Assembly: GCA_020630035.1 (NCBI GenBank)
Contig: JAHDCB010000025.1
Coordinates: 1 to 14,433 of the forward strand
Length of the DNA stretch: 14,433 nucleotides
Direction: 5' to 3'
DNA from: Gammaproteobacteria bacterium
GTDB lineage: Bacteria > Pseudomonadota > Gammaproteobacteria > Chromatiales > Chromatiaceae
Part shown: one piece after another, positions 1-7,529 of the stretch
Layout: each line of letters opens with the position of its first letter
Position numbering within the stretch: position 1 is the first letter of the stretch
Notes under the pieces: generated by a model
Databases searched by the model: none
Told to the model about the DNA's origin: nothing
Seen by the model: only the letters and a program-made list of their open reading frames with translations
Program-made: the position numbers and the translations under genes

Positions 1-78
1 TCGCCCCTTTCATCGAGGACGAGGTTTCATACTTCGCCCACGATTCAAATTTGCTTGCTCCATCCAGCCCGGGTATTG

Positions 79-2640
79 TTAATTGGTGGTGGCGAGCTCC
101 TTGAGCTGATACAACTGCTCCAGAGCAGCTCTTGGTGTCAGCGCGTCAAGATCCAGGTCTTGTAATTGCTGTAATGCAGGGGATGGCCTGGCGGGTGCTG
201 CAACTGCAGGTGTGAATAAATCCGGCTGACTGGTACTCGCCGCCTGCGCGGCCTGGTGCTCCAGGGCGTGCAGCCGTTGCCGGGCCTGCCGGATCACATT
301 GCCTGGAACACCGGCCAGTGCAGCGACCTGCAGGCCGTAGCTCTGATTCGCCGGGCCCGGCTTGACTGCATGCAGAAACACAATGCCATCACCATGCTCA
401 ACGGCGTCCAGGTGTACATTGTGGATACCGGATTGCTCCTCCGGCAGGCTGGTCAGCTCAAAATAATGGGTCGCAAACAAAGTAAACGCGCGAATGCGCC
501 CGGCCAGCTCCAGTGCACAAGCCCAGGCCAGCGACAGGCCATCGAACGTACTGGTACCGCGCCCGACCTCATCCATCAGCACTAGTGACTCAGCGGTGGC
601 ATTGTGCAGAATATTCGCGGTTTCTTCCATTTCGACCATAAAGGTAGAACGACCACCCGCCAAGTCATCTGAGGCCCCGATACGCGAAAAGATACGGTCG
701 ATCCGACCGATGACCGCACGCTGAGCCGGGACATAACTGCCGACATATGCCATGATCGTGATCAGGGCAACCTGACGCATATAGGTCGATTTACCACCCA
801 TATTCGGCCCGGTGATGATCAGCATCCGCCGCTCCGGATCCAGTCGGACATCATTCGCAACAAACGGCGCATCGCTCAGATGGGCCACCACCGGATGGCG
901 TCCCTGCACAATCTCCAGCCCGGGCTCGGTACGTAGTTCGGGGCAGACCAGCTTCAGACTATGTGCCCGTTCCGCCAGGTTACTGATTACATCTAAGGTC
1001 GCAAGCCCCTGCGCACACCGTTGTAAGGGTGCTAGTTGTTGCTGCAGGCGTTGCAACAGGTCGTCGTACAGCGACTTCTCGCGAGCTAGGGCACGCTCAC
1101 GTGCCGAAAGTACCTGGTCTTCAAAATTCTTAAGCTCCGGGGTGATAAAGCGTTCCGCATTCTTCAGGGTCTGGCGGCGTACATAATCATCCGGTGCATC
1201 TACAGCCTTCGCCTTGCTGATCTCAATAAAATAACCGTGGATGCGGTTATAGCTCACCTTCAAAGACTCAATCCCAGTGCGTTGTTTTTCGCGTTGCTCC
1301 AGATCCAGCAAAAACTGATCAGCATTCTCAGACAGGGCACGCAGCTCATCCAGCTCGGTATCATAGCCAGGTGCGAGCACACCACCATCACGAATCACCA
1401 CCGGTGGGTTTTCCACGATCGCGCGTAGCAGCCACTGCTGCATTCCCGGGTGCTCGCCGATCTGTTGCGCCAGATCAGACAGGCAGGGATCTGCCAGCGG
1501 TGTCAGCTGCGCCTGTAATTCCGGCAACTGGGTCAGCGAATCCCGTAACACCGCCAGATCGCGTGGGCGTGCACTGCCCAGCGCGATCCGAGCCAGGATG
1601 CGCTCAATATCACCGACCCCAGCCAGCGTGCGTTGCAGGGCCAGCCACGACTGGGTCGCCAGCAGACAACCGATCGCTGCATGGCGTTGCTGCACCACAG
1701 CCTGATCGCGCAGCGGCTGATTCAGCCAGCGGCGTAACAGGCGACTGCCCATCGCAGTACTATGGCGATCCAGCAGTCCGGCCAGCGTATGTTGTGCTAA
1801 GCCCGAACTGGCCTGCACCAGCTCCAGATTACGCCGGGTCGCGGCATCAATCATCAGGGTATCGCCCGGCTGCTCCAGACGCAGTTGCTGAATATGTGGC
1901 AGATCGTGCTGTTGTGTTTCACGCAGATATTGCAACAAGGCCCCGGCGGCAATCGTGGCAGACGGGTGTTGTTGCAGCCCGAAGCCACTCAGGTCGCGCG
2001 TGCCGAACTGATCGCACAGCCGTTGTTGTGCACTATCCTGCTCAAAATGCCACTCAGGCCGCCTGGTGAGTCTGGCATGACACCAGGGCTGCGGATCCAG
2101 CGGGCAATTCTCCGGCAGGACAATCTCGGCCGGTTGCAACCGTTGCAGCTCACTCGCCAGGGCCTCGGCTGAAGTCAGCTCCTGTGCCGCAAAGCGGGCG
2201 CCAGTCAGATCCAGCCAGGCCAGCGCATACTGATCCTGGGTGATAAACAGTGCAGCGAGCAGATTATCCTGCTGAGCATCCAGCAGTGCCTCGTCACTGA
2301 CCGTACCCGGCGTGACAATCCGTACCACCTTACGCTCGACCGGCCCCTTACTGGTAGCCGGGTTGCCGACCTGCTCGCAGATTGCGACCGACTCACCCTG
2401 CTTCACCAGCTTCGCCAGATAGCCTTCCGCCGCGTGATAGGGCACACCGGCCATCGGGATTGGATGAGCGGAGCCCTTGCCGCGTGCGGTCAGGGTAATA
2501 TCCAGAATCTGCGCTGCCTTCTCGGCATCGGCATAAAACAATTCGTAAAAATCACCCATCCGGTAAAACACCAGATGGTCGGGATGTTGTGCCTTGATCT
2601 GCAGATATTGCTGCATCACGGGCGTGGGTTGATAAGACAT
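79..2640 (-). CDS. mutS: DNA mismatch repair protein MutS
   Basis: MutS is the mismatch-recognition ATPase that starts methyl-directed repair with MutL. The protein is 853 residues, the usual bacterial MutS length. The mismatch-wedge motif GDFYELF gives Phe31 and Glu33, equivalent to the Phe-X-Glu that stacks on mispaired bases. The ATPase region has Walker A GPNMGGKST (611-619), STFMVEM (665-671), Walker B LVLMDE (686-691) and FATHYFEL (722-729). Near the C-terminus, QPDLF (805-809) fits a beta-clamp-binding peptide. The last ~30 residues resemble the MutS tetramerisation helices. The ATG at 2640-2638 gives a N-terminus that aligns directly with known MutS (xPMMQQYL-like start). No strong Shine-Dalgarno precedes it. 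It is transcribed away from csiV-proS with a ~106-bp shared upstream region. No truncation or missing catalytic residue was seen. Confidence 0.98.
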   Translation of the reverse strand: MSYQPTPVMQQYLQIKAQHPDHLVFYRMGDFYELFYADAEKAAQILDITLTARGKGSAHPIPMAGVPYHAAEGYLAKLVKQGESVAICEQVGNPATSKGPVERKVVRIVTPGTVSDEALLDAQQDNLLAALFITQDQYALAWLDLTGARFAAQELTSAEALASELQRLQPAEIVLPENCPLDPQPWCHARLTRRPEWHFEQDSAQQRLCDQFGTRDLSGFGLQQHPSATIAAGALLQYLRETQQHDLPHIQQLRLEQPGDTLMIDAATRRNLELVQASSGLAQHTLAGLLDRHSTAMGSRLLRRWLNQPLRDQAVVQQRHAAIGCLLATQSWLALQRTLAGVGDIERILARIALGSARPRDLAVLRDSLTQLPELQAQLTPLADPCLSDLAQQIGEHPGMQQWLLRAIVENPPVVIRDGGVLAPGYDTELDELRALSENADQFLLDLEQREKQRTGIESLKVSYNRIHGYFIEISKAKAVDAPDDYVRRQTLKNAERFITPELKNFEDQVLSARERALAREKSLYDDLLQRLQQQLAPLQRCAQGLATLDVISNLAERAHSLKLVCPELRTEPGLEIVQGRHPVVAHLSDAPFVANDVRLDPERRMLIITGPNMGGKSTYMRQVALITIMAYVGSYVPAQRAVIGRIDRIFSRIGASDDLAGGRSTFMVEMEETANILHNATAESLVLMDEVGRGTSTFDGLSLAWACALELAGRIRAFTLFATHYFELTSLPEEQSGIHNVHLDAVEHGDGIVFLHAVKPGPANQSYGLQVAALAGVPGNVIRQARQRLHALEHQAAQAASTSQPDLFTPAVAAPARPSPALQQLQDLDLDALTPRAALEQLYQLKELATTN

Positions 2641-2646
2641 AGCGTT

Positions 2647-2676
2647 TTGCGGAGTCAGTTAGTATTGCGTTACACT
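2647..2676 (+). promoter_or_regulatory. Candidate sigma70 promoter for csiV-proS
   Basis: TTGCGG (2647-2652) and TACACT (2671-2676) are separated by 18 bp in the divergent mutS/csiV intergenic region and point toward csiV. Each hexamer matches four of six sigma70 consensus positions. The -10 hexamer falls at the edge of the palindromic-element-like segment at 2671-2718. It is the only plausible promoter I found for the csiV-proS unit. No transcript start is known. Confidence 0.4.
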
Positions 2677-2718
2677 GCGCGCCTTTGCACCTGGCTTGCA
2701 GCGTTTTCAGAGGTGCCC
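2671..2718 (+). repeat. Solo right end of the 121-bp palindromic element
   Basis: The 17 bases CGTTTTCAGAGGTGCCC at 2702-2718 are identical to 5260-5276, the right end of the palindromic element downstream of proS. Both copies are preceded by TACACTGCG (2671-2679 and 5220-5228), with a shorter, diverged spacer here (CGCCT and TTGC are shared). No matching left end is visible between 2641 and 2670. This reads as a decayed or deleted copy lying in the csiV leader. The outer 17 bp are secure. The relation of the inner part is inference. Confidence 0.6.
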
Positions 2719-2731
2719 CGGAATCTTCAGA

Positions 2732-2738
2732 GAGGGAG
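2732..2738 (+). promoter_or_regulatory. Shine-Dalgarno that fixes the csiV TTG start
   Basis: GAGGGAG lies 8 nt upstream of TTG at 2747-2749. No ATG with comparable spacing exists. The in-frame ATG at 2696 has no such site and would place 17 odd residues before the signal peptide. Confidence 0.7.
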
Positions 2739-2746
2739 ATAACACA

Positions 2747-3391
2747 TTGATCAGAACCATCGTCTGGCTGAGCCTGCTTAGTGTCTTCAGTACCACTGCA
2801 GCAGCACGCTGGTACACGATAGAACTGCTGGCATTTGCCTATCCGGAGCAGCCAGTCGAGGCCACCGCCGAATACTGGCCAGCCGACCTGGGGCAGCCAG
2901 ACTGGGAGAGCGCAGTGGGTGACATTCAAGGGCCGCAAGCCCCAGCCACCGGGGTGCGGCTAGTGCGCTACAAACGACTGGCGAAGGCGGCACAGACCTT
3001 GCGCCAGCGCGGCCTGACCATTTTAGCGCACACCCGCTGGCAGCAACGGGTTTCCCGGCGTGACCAGGATCGCTGGCATCAGATCGTCACTGACGAACTA
3101 CGTGGGTTGGTACAGATGCGGCGCGGACGCTTCCTGCATTTTACGGCAGACTGGCTGCTACCGGGTACCGAACAGCCCTACCGGATCAATATGCAACGAC
3201 GGCTGAAGAGTGGCGACCTGCACTACCTGGATCACCCGAAGATGGGCGTATTATTGCGCGTTGACCCGGTGCCGACCAAGCCCCGGCCGACCCCGGCACA
3301 ACCGGAAGCGAAACCAGAGCCGCAACAACCGGCAACCAACACCCCGGAGCCGGACAGCAGCCTGCCGCGCGCCACCCCAGACCTCAGCTGA
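2747..3391 (+). CDS. csiV: CsiV-family exported protein (peptidoglycan-binding family)
   Basis: The protein is 214 residues if translation starts at TTG 2747, which has a strong Shine-Dalgarno and begins the protein with a signal peptide (IRT, a hydrophobic stretch LSLLSVFSTTAAA, then mature RWYTIELLAF). That mature start, the middle segment GLTILAHTRWQQ, the RGRFLHFTADWLL strand and the closing LKSGDLHYLDHPKMGVLLRV are the layout of the CsiV family. CsiV in Shewanella is a periplasmic factor needed with Lpp to localise a septal complex. The last ~37 residues are rich in Pro, Glu and Thr and look like an unstructured tail. The protein is probably periplasmic. Its gene lies 36 bp upstream of proS on the same strand and probably shares its transcript. 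The family assignment rests on recognised sequence patterns. The cellular role in this organism is inferred. Confidence 0.78.
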   Translation: MIRTIVWLSLLSVFSTTAAARWYTIELLAFAYPEQPVEATAEYWPADLGQPDWESAVGDIQGPQAPATGVRLVRYKRLAKAAQTLRQRGLTILAHTRWQQRVSRRDQDRWHQIVTDELRGLVQMRRGRFLHFTADWLLPGTEQPYRINMQRRLKSGDLHYLDHPKMGVLLRVDPVPTKPRPTPAQPEAKPEPQQPATNTPEPDSSLPRATPDLS

Positions 3392-3427
3392 TTCAGCACG
3401 CCCCCTAACCAGACAGATCGACAGATT

Positions 3428-5167
3428 ATGCGTACTTCCGCCTTTCCAATCCACACCCTGAAAGAAACCCCAGCCGATGCAGAGGTGATCAGTCACCAAC
3501 TGATGCTGCGAGCCGGCATGATCCGCAAACTGGCCAGCGGCCTGTACACCTGGATGCCCCTGGGGCTACGCGTACTGCGCCGGATTGAAGCGATCGTGCG
3601 GGAAGAAATGAACCGCGCCGGTGCGCAGGAATTGCTGATGCCAGCGGTGCAACCAGCGGAATTGTGGCAGGAATCCGGACGCTGGCACAAATACGGTGCC
3701 GAGCTGTTACGGGTGCAGGATCGGCACCAGCGCGACTTTTGTATCGGCCCGACCCACGAAGAAATCATCACCGACCTGGCGCGCAACACCCTGCACAGCT
3801 ATCGCCAGCTACCGGTGAACTTCTACCAGATCCAGACCAAATTCCGCGACGAACGCCGCCCGCGCTTCGGCATCCTGCGGGCGCGTGAATTTCTGATGAA
3901 AGATGCCTACTCCTTCCATACCGATGCGGACTCACTGCAACAAACCTACGACGCGATGTACGCCGCCTACACCCGCATCCTGCAACGATGCGGGCTGAAC
4001 TTCCGCGCTGTCGCGGCCGACAACGGCAGCATCGGCGGCAACGCCTCGCACGAATTTCATATCCTGGCGGATGCGGGTGAAGACGTGATCGCCTTTTCCG
4101 ACAGCAGCGACTATGCCGCCAACCTGGAGCTGGCAGAGGCACGCAGCCCGCAAGCATCGGCCCCGGCACCGACCGAAGCAAAACGCCGCCAGGCAACACC
4201 ACAAGTGAAGACCATCGCCGACCTGGTGGCGCAACACCAGGTACCGATTGAGCGCACCCTGAAGACCTTAATTGTGCAGGCGGCTGCCGACAGCAAGCAT
4301 ACCCTGGTTGCGCTGGTGATCCGTGGCGACCACAACCTGAACGCGGTTAAAGCGGAAAAACTGCCGCAGGTCGCCACCCCGCTGCAGATGGCAGATGCCG
4401 CGACCATCCGGGCCGCCGTCGGAGCCGGGCCAGGTTCACTTGGCCCGCTGGAGCTGCCGCTACCGGTGATCGTCGATCGGGCTGCCGCAGTCGCGCATGA
4501 CTTCAGCGTAGGTGCGAATATTGAAGGTGAACACTGGTTCGGTCTGAATTGGGGGCGCGATCTGCCATTACCAACCGTTGCTGACTTGCGCGACGTGGTG
4601 GCGGGCGATCCCAGCCCGGACGGACAAGGCCGACTGCAACTGGCGCGCGGCATCGAAGTCGGACACATCTTCCAGCTCGGTACCACCTACAGCGAACAAC
4701 TGAATGCGCGCATCCTCGACGAACAAGGCGAGCGAGTGCCGATGACTATGGGATGTTACGGTATTGGTGTTTCCCGTCTGGTGGCCGCTGCGATAGAACA
4801 ACACCATGACGACCAGGGCATCCGCTGGCCTGGTGGCATCGCCCCGTTCCAAGTGATGATTCTGCCGATCCAGGGACACAAAACACCCGCAGTGCAGGAG
4901 GCAGCCGAGACGTTATACACCGAACTCCGGGCAGCGGGCATTGAGGTCTTGCTGGACGACCGGGATTTGCGCCCTGGAGTGATGTTTGCCGATGCAGACC
5001 TGATCGGCATACCGTACCGGCTGGTGCTGGGCAAACGCAGCCTGCAGCAGGGCGCAGTGGAATATCAGCAACGAGGAGCGGCCGACCATCCGCTGGAGCC
5101 GCTGGAAACCTGTGTGCAGCGGCTCGTGGCTGACTTAGCTACAAATCTGACACCAGGGCACCTCTAA
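3428..5167 (+). CDS. proS: Prolyl-tRNA synthetase (bacterial type with INS editing domain)
   Basis: This cytoplasmic class II synthetase charges tRNA-Pro. It is 579 residues, close to the ~570 of E. coli ProRS. Class II motif 1 surrounds GAQELLMP (65-72), motif 2 is the stretch from FRDERRPRFG (139-148) through REFLMKDAYSFH, and motif 3 is GIGVSRLVAAAIEQ (445-458). The INS editing domain occupies roughly 220-405 and keeps Lys279 (RTLKTL), the residue linked to hydrolysis of mischarged Ala-tRNA. Cys443 in MGCYGIG is also conserved. The anticodon-binding domain spans about 470-570. The ATG at 3428 starts the expected MRTS N-terminus, although its Shine-Dalgarno is weak. Oddity: the final three codons (Gly-His-Leu) and the TAA lie inside the left inverted repeat of the palindromic element at 5156-5276, so the native C-terminus may have differed by a few residues. 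Confidence 0.97.
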   Translation: MRTSAFPIHTLKETPADAEVISHQLMLRAGMIRKLASGLYTWMPLGLRVLRRIEAIVREEMNRAGAQELLMPAVQPAELWQESGRWHKYGAELLRVQDRHQRDFCIGPTHEEIITDLARNTLHSYRQLPVNFYQIQTKFRDERRPRFGILRAREFLMKDAYSFHTDADSLQQTYDAMYAAYTRILQRCGLNFRAVAADNGSIGGNASHEFHILADAGEDVIAFSDSSDYAANLELAEARSPQASAPAPTEAKRRQATPQVKTIADLVAQHQVPIERTLKTLIVQAAADSKHTLVALVIRGDHNLNAVKAEKLPQVATPLQMADAATIRAAVGAGPGSLGPLELPLPVIVDRAAAVAHDFSVGANIEGEHWFGLNWGRDLPLPTVADLRDVVAGDPSPDGQGRLQLARGIEVGHIFQLGTTYSEQLNARILDEQGERVPMTMGCYGIGVSRLVAAAIEQHHDDQGIRWPGGIAPFQVMILPIQGHKTPAVQEAAETLYTELRAAGIEVLLDDRDLRPGVMFADADLIGIPYRLVLGKRSLQQGAVEYQQRGAADHPLEPLETCVQRLVADLATNLTPGHL

Positions 5168-5276
5168 AAACTATTCCACTTGCAAATACTTCGTTAAAAA
5201 ATGCTCATGTACGCTGTTGTACACTGCGTTTTTTCGCCTCGTCTTTGCTGCGCTCATCACGTTTTCAGAGGTGCCC
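5156..5276. mobile_element. 121-bp palindromic MITE-like element with ACCA flanks
   Basis: The left end GGGCACCTCTAAAAAC (5156-5171) is the reverse complement of the right end GTTTTCAGAGGTGCCC (5261-5276) with one mismatch. ACCA occurs immediately outside both ends (5152-5155 and 5277-5280), as expected of a 4-bp target duplication. The interior is also an imperfect palindrome centred near 5215. TGTAC (5208-5212) pairs with GTACA (5219-5223) around a 6-base loop, and AAAAAATGC (5196-5204) pairs with GCGTTTTTT (5226-5234). It encodes no protein. The size, terminal inverted repeats and flanks match a non-autonomous miniature transposable element. The parent transposase family is not identifiable here. 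The A6/T6 flanks of the inner hairpin could also let it act as a weak bidirectional terminator between proS and the R-M genes. Confidence 0.75.
5267..5273 (+). promoter_or_regulatory. Shine-Dalgarno supplied by the palindromic element
   Basis: AGAGGTG, part of the right terminal inverted repeat, sits 6 nt before the ATG at 5280. This is good spacing and complementarity for ribosome binding, and it decides the start of the endonuclease gene. Confidence 0.6.
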
Positions 5277-5279
5277 ACC

Positions 5280-5891
5280 ATGCAGATAGAAAACCATATC
5301 TTTCATTCAGCGTCTTTTGCTGAGTTAATTGATGCAGCTGTTGGTTTTATGTGTAACACACCAATGGTGACATTACCTCCTGATGAAAAATTTAGCGGCG
5401 GTGGCGTCTATGCCTTGTATTATCAAGGTAACTTCCCTCAATACCAGGCTATTTTTGCAGTTGACCCGAATCTTCCCATCTACGTAGGTAAAGCAGTTTT
5501 TCCTGGATGGCGGAAAGGCAAAGGGTCAGCAAAACAGAACGACCCGGCTTTGTATAGCAGATTGAGTGAATATGCCAGAAGTCTCAAGGCAGCGGTAAAC
5601 CTTGAATTGTCAGATTTTTTATGCAGATTTATCATCCTGCAATCACAGGAAGCAGACTTAATCAGTACTGTGGAAGCAGCCATGACACGCAAGTATAGGC
5701 CTTTGTGGAACTCGTATATAGATGGCTTTGGCAATCATGATCCAAGGAAAGGGCGGTATCAACAAGCCAAGTCAGAATGGGATATGTTACACCCTGGCAG
5801 GGTTTGGGCTGAGCGTTTGCGAGGCGTGCCGCCAGATGTTAACCAGATTGCAGAGAAAGTAGATCACTATCATGCTCCCAGGCAAACTTAA
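5280..5891 (+). CDS. GIY-YIG Type II restriction endonuclease, Eco29kI-like
   Basis: The protein has 203 residues and is the probable restriction partner of the overlapping C5 methyltransferase. The GIY-YIG signature appears as GVY (42-44) and YVG (68-70). Downstream are Arg94 and Tyr98 in YSRLSEYARSL, Glu132 in STVEAAM, and Asn144 in YRPLWNSY. From memory, R.Eco29kI has Tyr49, Tyr76, Arg104, His108, Glu142 and Asn154. The spacing of the last four matches exactly (offset 10), but the His is replaced by Tyr, as at the equivalent site of Hpy188I and UvrC. Eco29kI cuts CCGCGG, so that target is a reasonable guess but unproven. The ATG at 5280 is chosen over the ATG at 5217 because it has a Shine-Dalgarno and the extra 21 residues would be encoded by the mobile element. 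The gene overlaps the methyltransferase start by 20 nt and is AT-richer than the flanking genes, suggesting transfer. Confidence 0.88.
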   Translation: MQIENHIFHSASFAELIDAAVGFMCNTPMVTLPPDEKFSGGGVYALYYQGNFPQYQAIFAVDPNLPIYVGKAVFPGWRKGKGSAKQNDPALYSRLSEYARSLKAAVNLELSDFLCRFIILQSQEADLISTVEAAMTRKYRPLWNSYIDGFGNHDPRKGRYQQAKSEWDMLHPGRVWAERLRGVPPDVNQIAEKVDHYHAPRQT

Positions 5892-7050
5892 CTCGGTCGA
5901 ATTATTTTCTGGTGCTGGTGGGCTTGCGCTGGGTATGGCAAAGAGTGGTTTTAGCCATAAGCTATTGGTGGAGTTTAATCGTGATGCTGTAGATACCCTG
6001 GTCATGAATCATGATAAACGTCAGGCGCAAATAAAATACTGGAATATCAAGCACGATGATGTAAAAAATATATCATTCGAAAAATATAAAAACGACTTAT
6101 CAGTTGTTGCGGGTGGGCCGCCTTGTCAGCCATTTTCTATCGGCGGGAAACATCAGGCGTTCAATGATAATCGTGATATGTTCCCGCAGGCGGTACGTGC
6201 GGTTCGAGAGTCTGTTCCCGAATCATTTATTTTTGAAAATGTAAAAGGACTGCTCAGAAAAAACCTCGGTTCTTATTTTGAATATATTATTCTGCAATTA
6301 ACTTACCCGAATGTCACTCTACATGATGCAGAGACATGGGAAGATCATTGCTCAAGATTAAAAAAAATCAATACCAAAGGAAGTTATAAAGGGCTTAAAT
6401 ATCATGTTAAGTTCAGGTTGCTGAATTCAGCAGATTATGGTGTTCCACAAAGGCGTGAACGTGTTTTTATTGTAGGGTTTCGCAGTGATCTGAAAATTCA
6501 ATGGCGTTTTCCGGAAGCCACACATTCCCAGGACGCGTTATTATGGGATCAGTGGGTGACAGGCAAGTATTGGCAACGGTTGCATATCTCTGAGACAGAT
6601 CGACCCTTATTGCAAGAATCAGCTGTAAAAATATCATCCCGATTACAAAAAAAATATGGTCTTTTCAGGCCTGAAAAAAAGTCATGGGTGACTGTGCGTG
6701 AGGCGATACATGATTTAGCCGCGCCAGGAACAGAAAATAAGTTTGATAACCACGTGTTTAAAGCCGGTGCCAAGTCATATCCTGGGCATACCGGCAGTCC
6801 GATTGATGAACCATCCAAAACACTGAAGGCAGGAGATCATGGGGTTCCGGGAGGAGAAAACATGATCCGGTTTAATGATGGCTCAATCAGATATTTTACT
6901 GTTCGGGAAGCCGCGAGAATTCAGACATTTCCTGATGATTATCACCTGTCAGGGGCGTGGAGTGAATGTATGCGCCAGATTGGTAATGCGGTACCTGTGA
7001 CGCTGGCCGAAGCTGTTGCAAATAGTGTTTATCATGCACTAACCGCCTGA
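5872..7050 (+). CDS. C5-cytosine DNA methyltransferase of a Type II R-M system
   Basis: The protein has 392 residues. It transfers methyl from S-adenosylmethionine to cytosine C5 and so protects the host from the upstream endonuclease. The C5 motifs appear in canonical order: I LFSGAGGLALG (11-21), IV GGPPCQPFS with catalytic Cys85 (81-89), VI ENVKG (122-126), VIII QRRERVFIVGFR (193-204), IX REAARIQTFP (345-354) and X QIGNAVP (369-375). The target-recognition region lies between about 205 and 340 and closes with PSKTLKAGDHGVPGG (314-328), a stretch typical of this position. The ATG at 5872 overlaps the endonuclease gene by 20 nt, implying translational coupling. No separate controller gene is present. 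It is AT-richer than the flanking genes. All catalytic motifs look intact, so it should be active. Specificity is inferred from the Eco29kI-like partner. Confidence 0.95.
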   Translation: MLPGKLNSVELFSGAGGLALGMAKSGFSHKLLVEFNRDAVDTLVMNHDKRQAQIKYWNIKHDDVKNISFEKYKNDLSVVAGGPPCQPFSIGGKHQAFNDNRDMFPQAVRAVRESVPESFIFENVKGLLRKNLGSYFEYIILQLTYPNVTLHDAETWEDHCSRLKKINTKGSYKGLKYHVKFRLLNSADYGVPQRRERVFIVGFRSDLKIQWRFPEATHSQDALLWDQWVTGKYWQRLHISETDRPLLQESAVKISSRLQKKYGLFRPEKKSWVTVREAIHDLAAPGTENKFDNHVFKAGAKSYPGHTGSPIDEPSKTLKAGDHGVPGGENMIRFNDGSIRYFTVREAARIQTFPDDYHLSGAWSECMRQIGNAVPVTLAEAVANSVYHALTA

Positions 7051-7067
7051 CAGTCGCATATGTTCAG

Positions 7068-7134
7068 GCTTCAGTAGTCAGGTTTTGTTATGTTGTATCG
7101 TGGGGTCATGCAGCGCGTGTGCACGGACAGGTTG
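7068..7134 (+). repeat. 67-bp direct repeat, left copy
   Basis: The copy starts GCTTCAGTAGTCAGGT and ends ACAGGTTG. It aligns without gaps to 7837-7903, with 9 mismatches by hand count. It begins 17 bp after the methyltransferase stop. No coding potential is evident. See the right copy for context. Confidence 0.85.
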
Positions 7135-7245
7135 CTGAGCTCCCACGAATAGGTTTATGGCGACCCTTGGAGAGCAAATTCAGTTAACGCTGATACGGAA
7201 ACATGCAAAGTGCGTGACTTCAGTGATGATATATTCTGAAATCGG

Positions 7246-7260
7246 GTCTTATATTAAGTC
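7246..7260. promoter_or_regulatory. Near-palindrome upstream of the antitoxin, possible operator
   Basis: GTCTTATATTAAGTC is a near-perfect palindrome ending 17 nt before the antitoxin ATG, inside an AT-rich stretch (7225-7266) with several TATAAT-like hexamers. Phd/YefM antitoxins repress their own promoters by binding short palindromes, so an autoregulatory operator is plausible. I could not pair a convincing -35 box with any of the -10 candidates. Confidence 0.3.
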
Positions 7261-7277
7261 TATTATGAGGTTTGGCG

Positions 7278-7529
7278 ATGAGGCAAGTATTAGCGGATTA
7301 TGCGGCGAGTATCTCAGAACTAAAAGAAAATCCTGCCGCGCTCTTAAATGATTCTGCGGGTTCGCCTATTGCAATACTTAACCATAACAAACCTGCAGCT
7401 TACTTAATACCAGTAGAAACATATGAGTGGATGGTTGAACTGGTTGATGATTATCAGCTTGCAAAACTGGTTGCAGCAAGATTGCAGGATAAAGATCGGG
7501 CAGTGGAAGTAAATCTTGGCGAACTATAA
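7278..7529 (+). CDS. Phd/YefM-family antitoxin, orphaned
   Basis: The protein has 83 residues. Its N-terminal half (MRQVLADYAASISELKENP, then GSPIAILNHNKPAAYLIPVETYE) has the Phd/YefM fold signature. This is the DNA-binding dimer part: the 'alpha-SISELK' helix, then a strand reading 'PIAILNHNKPAAYLIP'. The C-terminal ~30 residues (LAKLVAARLQDKDRAVEVNL) form the charged, flexible toxin-neutralising tail. The start is ATG 7278, with AGG at 7268-7270 as a modest Shine-Dalgarno. TTG at 7272 in frame is possible but less likely. The stop overlaps the remnant start of a RelE-like toxin gene, the normal antitoxin-toxin arrangement, but that toxin is truncated. The antitoxin therefore has no partner here. 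It may still repress its promoter or cross-neutralise a related toxin elsewhere. It lies 228 bp after the R-M pair, between copies of the direct repeat. Confidence 0.9.
   Translation: MRQVLADYAASISELKENPAALLNDSAGSPIAILNHNKPAAYLIPVETYEWMVELVDDYQLAKLVAARLQDKDRAVEVNLGEL

Noticed and set aside
1..78. Possible start of a minus-strand gene (ATG at 13-11) or a small peptide beyond mutS
   Set aside because: Only a few codons fit before the window edge, no Shine-Dalgarno precedes them, and no family can be recognised.
5217..5279. Longer N-terminus for the endonuclease from ATG 5217
   Set aside because: These codons lie in the palindromic element and lack a ribosome site. The start at 5280 has AGAGGTG at good spacing and matches the GIY-YIG domain layout.
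5280..5891. Homing endonuclease reading of the GIY-YIG protein
   Set aside because: It overlaps a matching C5 methyltransferase, is short, and shows Eco29kI-like catalytic spacing, with no intron or intein context.
7157..7351. Open frame of 64 codons overlapping the antitoxin
   Set aside because: No family features and no ribosome site. It overlaps the antitoxin's upstream region and start in another frame.
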